DNA from: Siphonodentalium dalli
Lineage: Eukaryota; Mollusca; Scaphopoda; Gadilida; Siphonodentaliidae
DNA length: 64,000 bases
Assembly (NCBI GenBank): GCA_032622095.1
Contig: CP136062.1
Location: 153,444,875-153,508,874, forward strand
Reading direction: 5' to 3'
The position numbers were made by a program, and so were the translations under genes. Numbering within the stretch: the first letter of the stretch is position 1; each line of letters begins with the position of its first letter. The notes under the pieces were generated by a model, which made no database searches, was not told the DNA's origin, and saw only the letters and a program-made list of their open reading frames with translations. Below, piece by piece: positions 46,709 through 58,249 of the stretch.

Positions 46709-47512
46709 CTTTATTCCACGGTCTGAGACCACGTGGATAGATTCTAAGATCCCACTTTATGGGCTCGTTCTGGCAAGGCCATGGTTAGAGTATCCATCCC
46801 CTTGAAATTCTCAACTGTACCCCCCCCCCCCCCCCTTGAACCAGACCAAAATGCCAGGGTTTGTATGATTGGGTTGGAACAGTCCAATTGGCACATCAAG
46901 CATTCCTGTTGGAAATGAAATGTCAACCTAACACATCCTATACAGTTGGATGGTTGGAAAATCAAACAATGAGGACAATTTCTATCTATATACGGTGTAA
47001 AATGTCCAACTAATGTTGTATTGTGTCAGGCGTGAAATGTCCAACTGTTGTAAATTTTGACAGACAGCCCAACAACCCCCACGTCGCACGTTGCTGCAGC
47101 CAGGTTTAGACAACAAGCGTTGATGTGTATCAGTCCCTGATGCTATTTATTTATTTTTGTTTTGTGAAATTTGGACAGAGTATATATAATTTTCAAATAT
47201 GAAAACGCTTTTCATACACCCACATAAGTATTTAAATTATATTCGCTGCGTTATTTAAAAACTTGCCATCAACGGTAGTCACATTCTTTATGTATTGTTC
47301 ATGGTCGTTTATCTCGTAACGAATGAGGGACGTTGGATAGTTATAATAGTCCTCATCCCACGCATCTGGACTAATGTATGTGGGTTGCTTGCACGCTAGA
47401 AGAGGGACATATATCTACAAACTTGATATATGACTGAGAATGAATGCTTTAATTGTCAACGCTGCAAATTAATGCAGAGCATGGATATATACATATATAC
47501 AATGGGGTCACT
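46709..47512. other. spacer with one C run
   Basis: A 16-C run lies at 46820-46835. AAAATGTCCAACTAATGTTG and GAAATGTCCAACTGTTGTAA form a small direct repeat near 46998-47060. No gene recognised. Confidence 0.35.
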
Positions 47513-47800
47513 TACATCATCATCATAAACATCCCCATCGTCATCATCGTCGTCGACATCGTCATCATTTTCATCATCATCATCATTATTCATCAGCATC
47601 ATCATCATCATCGTCATCATCATCATTATCATCGTCACCATCAACACCGTCAGCATCACATCATATTCATCACCATCCTCATCATCACCATCTTCATCAT
47701 CATCGTCATCATCAATACAATCGTCATCTTCATCTTCATCGTCATCATCCATATCGTCACCATCGTCAACATTTTTGTCTTTATACATCTTCGTCATCAT
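47513..47800. repeat. TCA/TCG trinucleotide-rich tract
   Basis: Nearly 290 bp of (TCA)n interrupted by TCG, TTC and CAC. Because the period is 3, both strands stay open: His/Ile-rich on + (47453-47821) and Asp-rich on - (47456-47800). Neither is evidence of a gene. Confidence 0.9.
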
Positions 47801-48424
47801 GGCCCCGATGAAAATGAATAGTTTCCCTGTTGAAATAAAAATTCCTGCCCCTCAAGTTTCTGCTATCGACACCATTTTAGGTCAACGTACCAGTCAGCTC
47901 TTGAGTTCGCATAACCATACATCAAATTTAAGGACATGGCTGCAGTGTCTTCGTTCTGTGGAGCGGGGCGTGTAACTTCTTATTTCTAAGTGTAGCCCAT
48001 GCATGTCTCATATAACAAAATTTGAACTATATATGCATGGTTCAACGAAATGGTTGGACATACTCAGCTGTTGTTGAGCTATAGTTCGCAGAGACGTGGC
48101 GACATGGGGTTTGGATGTGTCTCATCAGTGTAAATTTAAACTTTTAAAATAACAGTCTGTTGGTTGGAAATTTCTGGCGAAAAATAGGTTGAAATTTTTC
48201 GGATAGATTGATTTACAAAGCAGTGTGTAGAATTTGTTGTTTTTCGATCAAAAAGGCGAATATTATTCTAATTTCGGTTAAATTGTTGGACTAAAATGGA
48301 CATCAGTTGGAAAATATTTCCAATCTTAGCGGATTTCAGATTGGATATTTCCAATATTTGGAACGCTTGGGGTACCAATTGGAACATTACAACACAAAGG
48401 CGGGGGTTGCAAGTGGAATTTACC

Positions 48425-48669
48425 GAAGTTGGAAATTTCAGTCGAGTTCAAGGCGGTGAAGTTGAAAATTTCAGTCTAGTTCAAGGCGGTGAAGTTGGAA
48501 ATTTCAGTCGAGTTCAAGGCGGTGAAGTTGGATATTTCAGTCTAGTTCAAGGCGGTGAAGTTGGAAATTTCAGTCTAGTTCAAGGCGGTGAAGATGGAAA
48601 TTTCAGTCGAGTTCAAGGCGGTGAAGTTGGAAATTTCAGTCCAGTTCAAGGCGGTGAAGTTGGAAATTC
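48425..48669 (+). repeat. 33-bp minisatellite, about 7.4 copies
   Basis: Unit GAAGTTGGAAATTTCAGTC, then TAGTTCAAGGCGGT (A/G and T/C variants). The unit is a multiple of three, so an 11-residue repeat (VQGGEVGNFSL) stays open on +. No domain or signal peptide accompanies it. Confidence 0.92.
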
Positions 48670-48681
48670 CAATTTGGACAC

Positions 48682-48958
48682 CACCCAGCGGAGACCCTCT
48701 AGCCACGTCCCTGTGTGTGGGTACACTGGATTCATCACCCAGCGGAGACCCTCTAACCACGTCCCTGTGTGTAGGTACACTGGATTCACCACCCAGCGGA
48801 GACCCTCTAGCCACGTCCCTGTGTGTAGGTACACTGGATTCACCACCCAGCGGAGACCCTCTAGCCACGTCCCTGTGTGTGGGCCGTGGGTACACTGGAT
48901 TCACCACCCAGCGGAGACCCTCTAGCCACGTCCCTGTGTGTGTGTACACTGGATTCAC
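48682..48958 (+). repeat. 54-bp minisatellite, about 5 copies
   Basis: Unit CACCCAGCGGAGACCCTCTA, then GCCACGTCCCTGTGTGTGGG, then TACACTGGATTCAC. One unit has 6 extra bases near 48890. Also a multiple of three and open on both strands. It directly abuts the 33-bp array. Confidence 0.92.
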
Positions 48959-49129
48959 CTCTTTCTGTTATTATAGGCATTCGGGATTCAGGGGTAGTGT
49001 GGGTGACACCCTCAAGAATCACTTTCCATCAAATCCTGGGTTGATGCTGGCAGATGACGTAATATCAACCCACATAATTACATTGCCATTTATATGCATC
49101 CATATATGTATATGTTGCTAATTATTTTG

Positions 49130-49232
49130 TTCCATATTATCTGTCCATTTTCTTGTCTTGTTACTCTATGTTAATGTACATTTGACCATATACATGGTGT
49201 AACGTACAAATAAACTTGATTGATTGATTGAC
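49130..49232 (+). repeat. possible retrotransposon 3' tail (TTGA)n
   Basis: ACAAATAAACTTGATTGATT followed by GATTGAC: an AATAAA-like signal with a reiterated TTGA tail, similar in design to 46561-46708. The body is not recognisable. Confidence 0.4.
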
Positions 49233-49271
49233 ATATATGAAGACGGAGGGGCAGCGGGGCCTGTAACTTTC

Positions 49272-49415
49272 TGGGTGGATTGCCTTCAATGCATATATTA
49301 ATATTACGTAATTATGTACCTGTTAAATGTGCTTGTGTCGTGTATTAGTATTTAAATTTGTATATCTCACATACCATATTTATTGGTTTATTGAGATTAA
49401 AGAATTGAAATTGAA
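49272..49415 (+). repeat. dispersed repeat ending GAATTGAAATTGAA, copy 2
   Basis: Matches 39218-39379 with a deletion of about 20 bp. It lies just after the (TTGA)n tail. Confidence 0.65.
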
Positions 49416-50303
49416 CTTTCCACCAATGTCACGTGACTGCATGAAGCTCAATTCTATCCATTATGGTACCTCAATACTAAATGTCAGGTGTCCGTGAATT
49501 CCACCAGTTGCAGGCGCCCAGTCTGTCCCACCATCTGCGCCAGACAGCGTGGCTATTCACGCCGATGCCGTGGTATGTGCAAACGACCCATAAAATTGAC
49601 GGCTACGTAATTTAGTTGAATGCCAGACCATATGTGGCGACCTTTGACTCAAAGATGTTACCAAATGACCGTGAAAGGCAGCGTTTGTCATCTCGAGAAA
49701 ATCTCATTGTTCAAACTCCATTCAAATTCAAAATTAATGAGATTGACCACGCAATGCTTTTGGGCTGTAGATCATGATTGTGGCAAGTTTGTGTCATCAG
49801 AATCAAAATGGCTACATCTGTCGTTTGGTAGAGTAGAACAATACCCGGGTGGACGTAACAATACCCGGATGGACATCACAATACTCAGGGATGGGATGGT
49901 GTGTACAGGCGAGAGTCCAGGAACCCTAATTAAAACTATAAAGAACTATGATTTCTGAATCGCTGTGGATATCAACATGTTGTGACAGAAGGACCATCTA
50001 AACTAGCAGCGAAACAAAGATATCCCGTTATTTGGTCGTCCAATTGTAGCGTTATCAGTGCTATCTGCAAAAACAGGTGCTCGTTTAAAACTGCAATAAC
50101 TCAGACCATGCGCAGGTTGATGTCTTTCGTTGTGAGAACGGAGCAGATGTTGATAATTTGTGGTCATAACTCTTTTGAAATATAAAACTTCGGTCAGCAA
50201 TACACTTTTCATCTCCTGTTAATTCATTTGCAAGGTTTATATTTCGTGGGTGCGAATGGATATCGATGGGTCTGTTAGAGGGTTATCGTTTTTCAGTTTC
50301 ATG
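49416..50303. other. spacer with unassigned open frame
   Basis: The open frame at 49620-49958 (+, 112 codons) has no recognised homology. Confidence 0.35.
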
Positions 50304-50435
50304 TTTCATATGGTCACTGTGATGGGTTTGCATGGTATATAGCGCATGTCTTTATCCCGGTTTCATATGGTTACTGTGATGGGTTTGCATGTCTTGCATG
50401 GTAGCGCCTGCCCTTATCCCGGTTTCATATGTTTC
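50304..50435 (+). repeat. two and a half copies of a 60-70 bp unit
   Basis: Tandem duplication with CGGTTTCATATGGTTACTG and GATGGGTTTGCATG, ending CTTATCCCGGTTTCATATG. Confidence 0.8.
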
Positions 50436-51039
50436 CCTTCTTCCTCGGTCTGGGACGATGCTTATAGTAAGAATAAACAGATTTAGTATCAGCTATAATC
50501 TGCGCCATATAATACCGTTTGCGTGTTTTCTATAACCAATACTACAATCGAATATATGAGCCGATCCATAAGATATCAACAGTTTTGCCACTTTTAGAGT
50601 TTTTGTCAGGCGAAGAAGTCCGCGATAAAGATCGTTTATTCTTCCGATGCCTAATATATATCGTTAGATGTTGCACACGAAGGGTTATTTTTTTTAGTTC
50701 TTGACAATACAATGTGAATGAAGACGATTCCAAGTATTTTCATGAAAATTATGTTATTTGCTGAGTGTGAAATTTGCTTCTATAAGGATGTTTTTGACTA
50801 ATTTGGTATTGCAAGAATCGGATAAGGGGCCATGGCGGCATCATCTTTAATGTTTGTTGTTTAGTTATATGGTGCTGAGCAGGAGCAGGTTCGTGAGGGA
50901 TACACATAAATAACGTCAGGCGACTACAAAGACATTCAAGTTGTAATTTGTTTTTAAAAGTTTTATGCAGATGAATGCAAATCTCATTTTGACCATAGGA
51001 AATGCCCCATATAAAATATGTTTTCTTTTTGTTTTCCAG

Positions 51040-51206
51040 GTCAAAGTGATCGCTATAGCATCTTAAATGACGGCAGAAAAAAGAGGACATTAACGGATGA
51101 CATCGTAACCCGGGGCGATCTCGTCTCCTTTTTTCTCGAGCGGAACCCATTTCCGTCTCCACTCGACCTCCCACCCAAACACCACGTTTATGCAAATTCG
51201 CCTTGA
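51040..51206 (+). CDS. possible orphan or decayed coding exon
   Basis: A good acceptor (TTTCTTTTTGTTTTCCAG, ending at 51039) is followed by 55 open codons to TGA. The peptide is well mixed in composition (starts GQSDRYSILNDGRKKRTLTD; contains RGDLVSFFLERNPFPS). It could be the last exon of an unseen gene or a relic of a repeat-encoded protein. An overlapping 170-codon frame on the other strand (50749-51261) is also unassigned, so strand is uncertain. Confidence 0.25.
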
Positions 51207-51772
51207 GCCTTGAAAGCATCTTATTCACCGGAGATCGTGTAGAAAACCTAATACCTGACATTCTTAATGGACAAAATGGCAGGGGCCATTCGCCTCTCTG
51301 AAGTTAACTATTCGTTAAGCCATCAGCGAACATATTACGAAATCGGCTTGTTACAATTTTGACCCACGGTCGGTGGGAAAGTATCACCGGCGTTTTTTCA
51401 ATGCTGTTGGCGATTTTAGTGTTTTACTCATCACAATGCCTTTATGGGATTCTTTATTTGCTTGAAGTAGTAAAATTAAGCCTTATAGTACAAAGGTATT
51501 AGCATTCCAAATGACCTCCAGCGATGACGAATTTACGATTATGACCCCAGATATAACTGACCATAGAGTACTTTATCTTCGAGATAGTCTTTGCGGCTGC
51601 ACAAACGTTATAGTTTGTCCAAGATGACATTGATATCATTGTTGAAGAAGTTTGAAAAAAATGCAATTATTGTTGAGTTACGTCTAATCTCTTATATGTT
51701 ATCTTTTTGTGAACACCGACAGTCTATTTAACCCTGAGAAGTTTCTGTGCACCTATCAATTGTGAGATCTAT

Positions 51773-51836
51773 AAAGGTACACAATCCGATTCGATGGTCC
51801 CCATACCATCAGATTCCAACAACAACAACAACAACA
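51773..51836 (+). mobile_element. P4 element fragment
   Basis: AAAGGTACACAATCCGATTC, GGTCCCCAT, CAGATTCCAACAACAACAAC: matches the outer arm of the P4 copy at 54646. The remainder is absent. Confidence 0.6.
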
Positions 51837-52101
51837 TGTTTTGAAATGCCCCTTCAGTTACCAGAATCGATTAATTGCCAAAAATAATTCCGAAAATTGT
51901 CTGAATATCTCCGGATTAATAATTTGTTATCGAAGCTGCAATCTGAATTTACACCAAATGATATATAGTACGGTTTTCCAACTTACGGATATTTTCCATT
52001 ACATTATTTTATCATTATAGAAGAAGATGTCTTTGTGCGATATAAGAAAGGTGTAACAGAACGATGTTTCCATGGAGTCTGTTCCTTCATTAGAATCTTC
52101 C

Positions 52102-52501
52102 AAATTATTAAAGTTTACCAAAACCTAGAGATTATCAAACTTCGACAGTCAGATTATTAAAGGTTACTAAAACCTAGAGACTATCTAACTTCGATAGTCA
52201 GATTATTAAAGGTCACTAAAACCTAGAGACTATCTAACTTCGATAGTCAGATTATTAAAGGTCACTAAAACCTAGAGACTATCTAACTTCGATAGTCAGA
52301 TTATTAAAGGTCACTAAAACCTAGAGACTATCTAACTTCGATAGTCAGATTATTAAAGGTCACTAAAACCTAGAGACTATCTAACTTCGATAGTCAGATT
52401 ATTAAAGGTCACTAAAACCTAGAGACTATCTAACTTCGATAGTCAAATTATTAAAGGTCACTAAAACCTAGAGACTATCTTATTTCGATAGTCAGATTAT
52501 T
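52102..52501 (+). repeat. 49-bp satellite, about 8 copies
   Basis: Unit GATTATTAAAGGTCACTAAA, ACCTAGAGACTATCTAACTT, CGATAGTCA. Each unit contains a 7-bp hairpin (GACTATC, GATAGTC). Central units are identical; the first and last are diverged, as expected for internal homogenisation. Confidence 0.93.
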
Positions 52502-52638
52502 GTAAAGTACAGCGTGTACTCCAAACTGGAACAGGGTAAGGACACAAGAACGTACTTAGTACTGATGTCCTCTCTTGGGAATGTTGGTCACAATGAATGG
52601 TGATGTGGATTCCTGAACGTACCTGCGCAATAAGTTAT

Positions 52639-52976
52639 ATAACCCTTTACCCAACAAACCGGCCAAAACCGGCCAAATAAAGCTTCAACAGCCTAAAATA
52701 TCTTCGGTCTGTCTCAATAGAACCATACAAATATGGATATCATTGGAACCGGCTCCTTGACCACATTGTGATAGTTACAGTTATGCCCTGTGCCAATGCA
52801 TTCTCTTATATATGCGAGTCGACCATAGGTCGCCTCGCATATATAAGAGAATGCATTGGCCTAAAAAAATCTGTTAAGCCAATGCATTCTCTTATATATG
52901 CGAGGCGACCTATGGTCGACTCGCATATATAAGAGAATGCATTGGCACAGGGCCGTTCTGTTGGGCAAAGGGTTAA
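52639..52976 (+). mobile_element. P1 MITE copy E
   Basis: A 330-bp element (52643-52972). Left flank ATAA (decayed TTAA), right TTAA. Both hairpins are complete (about 52791-52860 and 52877-52946) and nearly adjacent because the AT spacer is deleted. Confidence 0.85.
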
Positions 52977-53440
52977 ACCATTTATTACATATTGATAGTA
53001 TCATAACATTGCATGGGTACGTGTACATGATGTGATGACAACAATGACACCAAATTATTTTAGTCGTGCAAACCATTTGGCCATTCAGGTATGTACTTTA
53101 AAAACCCAGGAAAACCCACAAATGTGACATATGAGTTATGTATTCTGACAGACCCAGTTTAAACATATGTCACTTGCTATTGCAAAAAAAATTGACCATT
53201 CCCTATAAATACTGGACCAGAATTCTGGATCCAGTATGTGTGTTTTCGGACATTCCAGTCATACATCCTCATCGTGTATATATCTACTGCTATATGATAC
53301 ATCGTCACAGAATAAAATATTGGAACACTTTAACTGGAGACCGTTGTCTTTGATATATAGTAAACAAGAAGAATACACAACGTGAAGCAAGGAAGGAACC
53401 CAAAGGGCAGTGTAAAAACGCCCAGGGACGCATGCTACAC
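52977..53440. other. spacer, nothing recognised
   Basis: No gene or repeat supported. Confidence 0.35.
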
Positions 53441-53885
53441 AAGGTATTTGATAAGGCGTGGCATGGTGGTTTACTATTTAAACTTAAAATGCTTGTGATA
53501 ACATATAAACATCATATAAACATTATACATATAAAATCTTGAAAAATTATCTTGAAATTTGACAACAGCATGTAACTATCGCGGAATTCAAACTCGTCCT
53601 GGAAGTGTGTCACAGCCGCGTGCGGTGTCCCACAGAGGTGTATTCTAGGCTCGATCCTTTATATATTTTATATATAAACGATATAGTTAACAATATAACA
53701 AGTAATATACGACTTTTCGCAGATGATAGTCTCTTTATACCTGGCAATCGAAGATCATATTCTTGCAGCAAATGTTCTGAATTTGGATATACAAAAAAAT
53801 ACCTGAATGGTGGCGCAAATGGCTTGTTAAATTTAACCATTCCAAAACTGAAGCTCTGTACAGTATCGAGGAAAAAAATCACTCA
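53441..53885 (+). pseudogene. decayed non-LTR retrotransposon reverse transcriptase
   Basis: Fragments in shifting frames spell a reverse transcriptase of the jockey/CR1/RTE-like kind: VFDKAWHGGLLFKLKML (53444 onward), QQHVTIAEFK, SWKCVTA, VPQRCILGSILY, FYINDIVNNI, and the catalytic box FADDS (53716-53730). These are followed by a thumb-like 'WRKWLVKFNHSKTEALYS'. At least three frameshifts and stops are present. There are no endonuclease or ORF1 remains. It cannot produce enzyme. Confidence 0.8.
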
Positions 53886-54641
53886 AACTCATCTCCCGTT
53901 AGAAATGTCCACTCAGACAATTAACGAAGTCCAAACCAGTTTTTTTAGAATGGATCCGCCCCATCATATATATGTATTTGCATGTACCATGCACCAGACT
54001 CAGGAAGTCAACGACCACATGAACTGAGATCTTCAAATCTAACACATGAATTATGCGCAATTAACTGTGTCTCATAAAAAGTCATCTATGTCCTGAGCCG
54101 TGAGCCTATATATAGAATAAATTACCACAAAAAGCGAGGAAATCTGAATCACTGAATGAATTAAAAAACGTTTCTGTACGCCGGGGTTACTGAAAGACCC
54201 ATAAATATTTCGAATATGCCATGCATTACGAGATTTAGACATATTCACCATTGTTGTTTCCACCTTGGGTGTAGTAATCTGAACTACGATTTGAACAAAA
54301 ATCACAACCATACTGTGAATATGGCGAGATTGAAACAGTAGCTCAATATTTGCACTATTGCCATGTCATGTTCGAAAAGGAGAGTAAAATGTGCATTGGC
54401 AGCCTGAAAATGAATTTTCAAAAGAAAAAAAGTCCAATAGTATATAATAATTAAAAATATATATTTCGCAACTAATGCTACGATTGTCGGAATGTAACTT
54501 TCACCACATGCAACACGAATACTTATTACATGGTATCATTATACTCATAGCGTATATAACAGAAGCCCTAATCATTGATAATGGCAAGTGGGTCCGGGAC
54601 TGCATGGCGGATCACGCACAAATTATATCATATATACACGG
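53886..54641. other. spacer, nothing recognised
   Basis: Could include further non-LTR element DNA downstream of the RT relic, but no motif is readable. Confidence 0.35.
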
Positions 54642-55130
54642 TTAAAGGTACTCAATCCGATCAGAGGGTCCCCATCTCAACAGATTCCAACAACAACAAT
54701 CCGATCAGAGGGTCCTATATTACTATTTCTTTGGCTTTTGGGGTAAAAAATATTTGATTCGAGTCGAGGAACCCATCAAACAAAGCTCAGAGTTATTAGA
54801 TATTGATTTTTGGAATTTGTTATTTTCTCGAGATGAGTACTAATAATTGCCTTCAACCGTCGTAATCTGCTCGAGATGTGTACACCAAAACACTATTCAA
54901 TCAGACAAGGATGGATAACTCTAAAATCAAGTGGTAATAATAACGCAATTTTGACTGTGTTCTGGGCCAGAAAGTATTCCCGATAATGAAAAATAACAGA
55001 TTTCTAAAATCGATATCTAAAAACTCTGAGCTTTGATGGGTGGCTTCCTCGACTCGAATCAAATATTTTTGACCCCCGAAGCCATTGAAATAGTAATTGA
55101 GAGGAGTTTTATCGGATTTAGTACGTTTAA
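54642..55130 (+). mobile_element. P4 TTAA element, copy 2
   Basis: A 481-bp element (54646-55126) flanked by TTAA; left end AGGTACTCAATCCGATCAGA. It shares TATTTGATTCGAGTCGAGGA in both arms with copy 1, but the left arm keeps an outer 60-bp block (CAGATTCCAACAACAACAAT) that lies on the right side in copy 1. So the two copies are in opposite orientation. Confidence 0.76.
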
Positions 55131-55307
55131 GCAGCAACAATATGAATTGAATCTCATAACTACATTATCATCATATATATAATGTCATACAATCATTCAT
55201 GTCGCAAATGGCCACAATAAGCATCCGCTTACTGCAAAATCCATTTTCTCAAATGTAATATTATATAACATATTATATATGTAATGAGGAATAAGATATG
55301 CTGAGAC

Positions 55308-55675
55308 TAATATAACGGGTGGGGGTGCCTTGTGCTCCCCCATGCAAAGAAACCCTTAGAAGTGAATTATATCCCGAACGCGACTCTGGTGGCTACCGGA
55401 AACACTAACTAACAAACTAGGACCCATATCTATCTTGGGTACTCCGTGTACCGTGGTTTATAATTGGTCCTTGCATCTGTTTGAGATTTTAAAGGGAATG
55501 TTAAAAGGTTTGACCCCTAACATAACGAACAGGTTCATTTTAAATTAGAAGCATATCAACTTCCGTGTGACGAAACCTTCGCCCGCTGTCATAATTACAT
55601 TAAATTGAAGCCATTATAGACGGAATCTTGTTCTGTGACTCTCATGTTTCATGCATGAGAAAACAAAACATGTCA
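55308..55675 (+). repeat. 360-bp local duplication, copy 1
   Basis: Matches 55971-56335 at about 90% in the second half (GGTTTGACCCCTAACATAAC, then AGAAGCATATCAACTTCCGT). The spacing is about 660 bp. Confidence 0.85.
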
Positions 55676-55693
55676 GATCAACTTGTGTAACCT

Positions 55694-55752
55694 CCTGCAC
55701 ATTTTCAAAACCTATGTACACCCAGCATTGCTTTATGTGAGAGTGACTCGTT
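55694..55752 (-). repeat. fragment of the 41608-41895 TIR element
   Basis: GCACATTTTCAAAACCTATG, TACACCCAGCA, GTGAGAGTGAC: reverse complement of the left end of 41608-41895. Confidence 0.55.
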
Positions 55753-55970
55753 CAGCAAAACGCACATTGTGACAGTAAACAGTTAACTGTTATTGCATTT
55801 ACTGTATCCAATATAGCCTATATAATATACCGTAACGTGTGTTCCCCGTCTTGAGGGTTGCGTTTCAAGAATGAAAATCAAGTACACATATAGGGCACAT
55901 GAAACACAGCTACTCTATATATCACTAATATGACTTCCTTGTTCCCCATTCGAGTGTTTGTTCTATTGTG

Positions 55971-56335
55971 GTCAATATAACGGGGGGGGGGCGGTGCAAG
56001 TAACGTGCTTCCCCAGAAACCACTACAAGTGAATGATATCCCCGACCGCGACTCTGATGGCTGTCGGAAACCCGACTATGACCCATATCTATCCTGGGTA
56101 CTCCAAGTACCAAGTTTATAATTGGTCATTGCATCTGTTTGAGATTTTAAAGGTAATGCTAAAAGGTTTGACCCCTAACATAACGAACAGGTTCATTTTA
56201 AATTAGAAGCATATCAACTTCCGTGTGACGAACCCTTCGCCCGCTGTCATAATTACATTAAATTGAAGCCATTATAGACGGAATCTTGTTCTGGGACTCT
56301 CATGTTTCATGCATGAGAAAACAAAACACGTCAGG
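55971..56335 (+). repeat. 360-bp local duplication, copy 2
   Basis: Partner of 55308-55675, with a 9-G run near its start and small deletions. Confidence 0.85.
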
Positions 56336-56730
56336 TCACCTTCGGTTTCACTTGACCCCTGGCCCTGGGTGACCTTTCAGTGGTTGCGTCAGCGAGATGT
56401 TCTGACCGCTGTTGTTTTGTTAGGTGGGTCGTGCTGATGGGTCGTGCATAAACGTGTCGGACTTCTCGCGCGAATTATTGTGGCTTCTGAAATTGGCGAT
56501 AAACGGGAGTTAATGGTGCAATAATTTGTACCCTGGCGTTGTTTTAGCCTCGTTTTAACATTCGTCGGTGTTGTTCTGGACATGGTTGGACATTTTTATC
56601 TTGCATTAAGTTCGTGGAAGAATAAATCTGAAAAGATTCTCATGGGAGTGTATTGCTAATTTAGGGTTCGTTGAATATATATGGATCCGATCAGCGTTGC
56701 TATGGTCATATGACGACACCCATGGTTTCC
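56336..56730. other. spacer, nothing recognised
   Basis: No supported gene or repeat. Confidence 0.35.
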
Positions 56731-56994
56731 GGGGCCAACCACAGGTCCCCAGAAAAAAAATTGACGACACCACATTAATACTTAATCCTATATATAGAAA
56801 GGTATCCAACTTGGCCGGGCCTAATTATTTATCATTTTTTCAAAGTCCACAAACAGGTTCAAATTACACAAACAATATTTTTTGTTACATAAATGCCTCA
56901 TAAATAGGTACAAAGATAGTATTGTCTATAGGATTAAGTATTATTGGGGTGGGTCTATTTTAGTTCTGGGGACATGTGGGGCCAACTGATACTT
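56731..56994. mobile_element. MITE-like element with 55-bp inverted ends
   Basis: Left arm GGCCAACCACAGGTCCCCAG to TACTTAATCCTATA; the right arm returns as TATAGGATTAAGTA to CTGGGGACATGTGGGGCC. Single copy in the window, non-coding, target duplication unclear. Confidence 0.62.
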
Positions 56995-57448
56995 CTCGAA
57001 CCTAATATCAGAAAGTTGCAAACAGTGGTTAACATCGAAGTATGTGGATTCGAACCTAGATATTCTGTGAAAAACTTTTAATCAAGAATATAACAAAAAA
57101 GACCAAATATGCATGCATGAATACGGAATAGTGAATTATATATTGTAGACCCATTTCAAGGTAACTAAATCGACTAATATCCTGCTTTCACTTTTCTCGA
57201 TTTTTGGTTCACGAATATCGGTAGATATTAAAGAGATTTATCTTTTATATACTTTATCTCATAGTATTTTAGATGTTGTTTGGTGTGTTACTGACGCCTG
57301 CGTTTGTGACATTGATTGAGTTGGATTAGGAGATTTCGTCTAATTTTGTATTCCATGATGACAGCATTATCCCACCCGATTTCACTACCAGGTTACGTCG
57401 AATGAAACCTGGAATACTATTTTTGGTGTAAAATATTTTACATACATT
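56995..57448. other. spacer, nothing recognised
   Basis: Contains a B-box-like GGTTCGAATCC on the bottom strand near 57052, but no tRNA fold around it. Confidence 0.35.
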
Positions 57449-58132
57449 GAATATTTGAGTCTTTATATTTAGGGTACATTTGCGCGACATTAAAGCCCCT
57501 GGGTGAAAGGTCAATAGTTATAATGAGCCGATTGGTAGGAGCGTCTAGGTGAGAGAATAACAATACATTCTACTTCATGCACATTACGTCACGGGCAGTA
57601 AAATTAAAGCGGTGTCAGTTACATTAGGGTAAAACAGTCAAGCCTGCAAATAGTGTGTCTGTCATTTGCAGATTGAGGTCCCCACAAGGTGAATTTAGTG
57701 ATGCTATCCCGCACAGCGGGGCTAGCATCACCAAATTCACCCTCCGGGAACCTCATTCTACTTAGGCATCATCTTCTGGTAAGTATCTATATAGTCGCAA
57801 ATTAACAATGTTTAGTTACTTTTTTCACTTCTGGGAAGTTTAAAGATAAAGAGGTGACTAATGGGTGAACATCACTAACTTTAACTGGGGAACAATCTGA
57901 TCCAAAAGGTCTCCTATAGCAGTTGAGGGACTTAAGCAGAATGAGGTTCCCAGAGGGTGACTGGTGACAATAGCCCGCCGTACGGGATGGTGTCACTAAA
58001 TTCACCCTCTGGGGACCTTATTCTGCAAGTGACAGACACACTATTTGCAGGCTTATTTGCAGACCCGTGATGGTATTCATCGCTGAATCGCAGTAACGCA
58101 GTAATTATGTTATTATTCCCAGGTACAATGCG
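57449..58132 (+). repeat. local duplication copy 1, split by M2
   Basis: 57449-57638 and 58056-58132 together match the continuous copy 2 at 58250-58541 (GTTATAATGAGCCGATTGG, GAGCGTCTAGGTGAGAGAAT, CTGAATCGCAGTAACG). The interruption is an M2 MITE. Confidence 0.8.
57639..58055. mobile_element. M2 MITE copy 3
   Basis: About 417 bp with inverted ends AAGCCTGCAAATAGTGTGTC and GACACACTATTTGCAGGCTT. Two hairpins (57669-57763 and 57937-58028) with the GAGGTCCCCAGAGGGTGA-type arms. It sits inside one copy of a local duplication whose partner lacks it. Confidence 0.82.
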
Positions 58133-58249
58133 ATAAATGATGAAATAAAATCGAAAGTCAAATTTTAACAATGGAGTATGAACGAAATATATGTATTTTT
58201 TTTATATTTTTTTTCATTTATCATTTATCAAACAAAACTTTTACAGATA

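Noticed and set aside
47453-47821. Long open frames on both strands (His/Ile-rich and Asp-rich)
   Set aside because: They are translations of a TCA-rich trinucleotide tract; any period-3 repeat stays open on both strands.
48296-49121. Overlapping frames of 209, 177 and 127 codons with repeated peptides
   Set aside because: They follow 33-bp and 54-bp tandem repeats, both multiples of three. No signal peptide, domain or splice context, and different frames are equally open.
46561-49232. Two reiterated tails as parts of one retrotransposon
   Set aside because: The tail motifs differ (TCTTATC versus TTGA) and no coding remains link them; kept as separate low-confidence repeats.
50749-51261. 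170-codon bottom-strand open frame
   Set aside because: Longest frame outside repeats but with no recognised motif, and it overlaps a more exon-like frame on the + strand. Not enough to call a gene.
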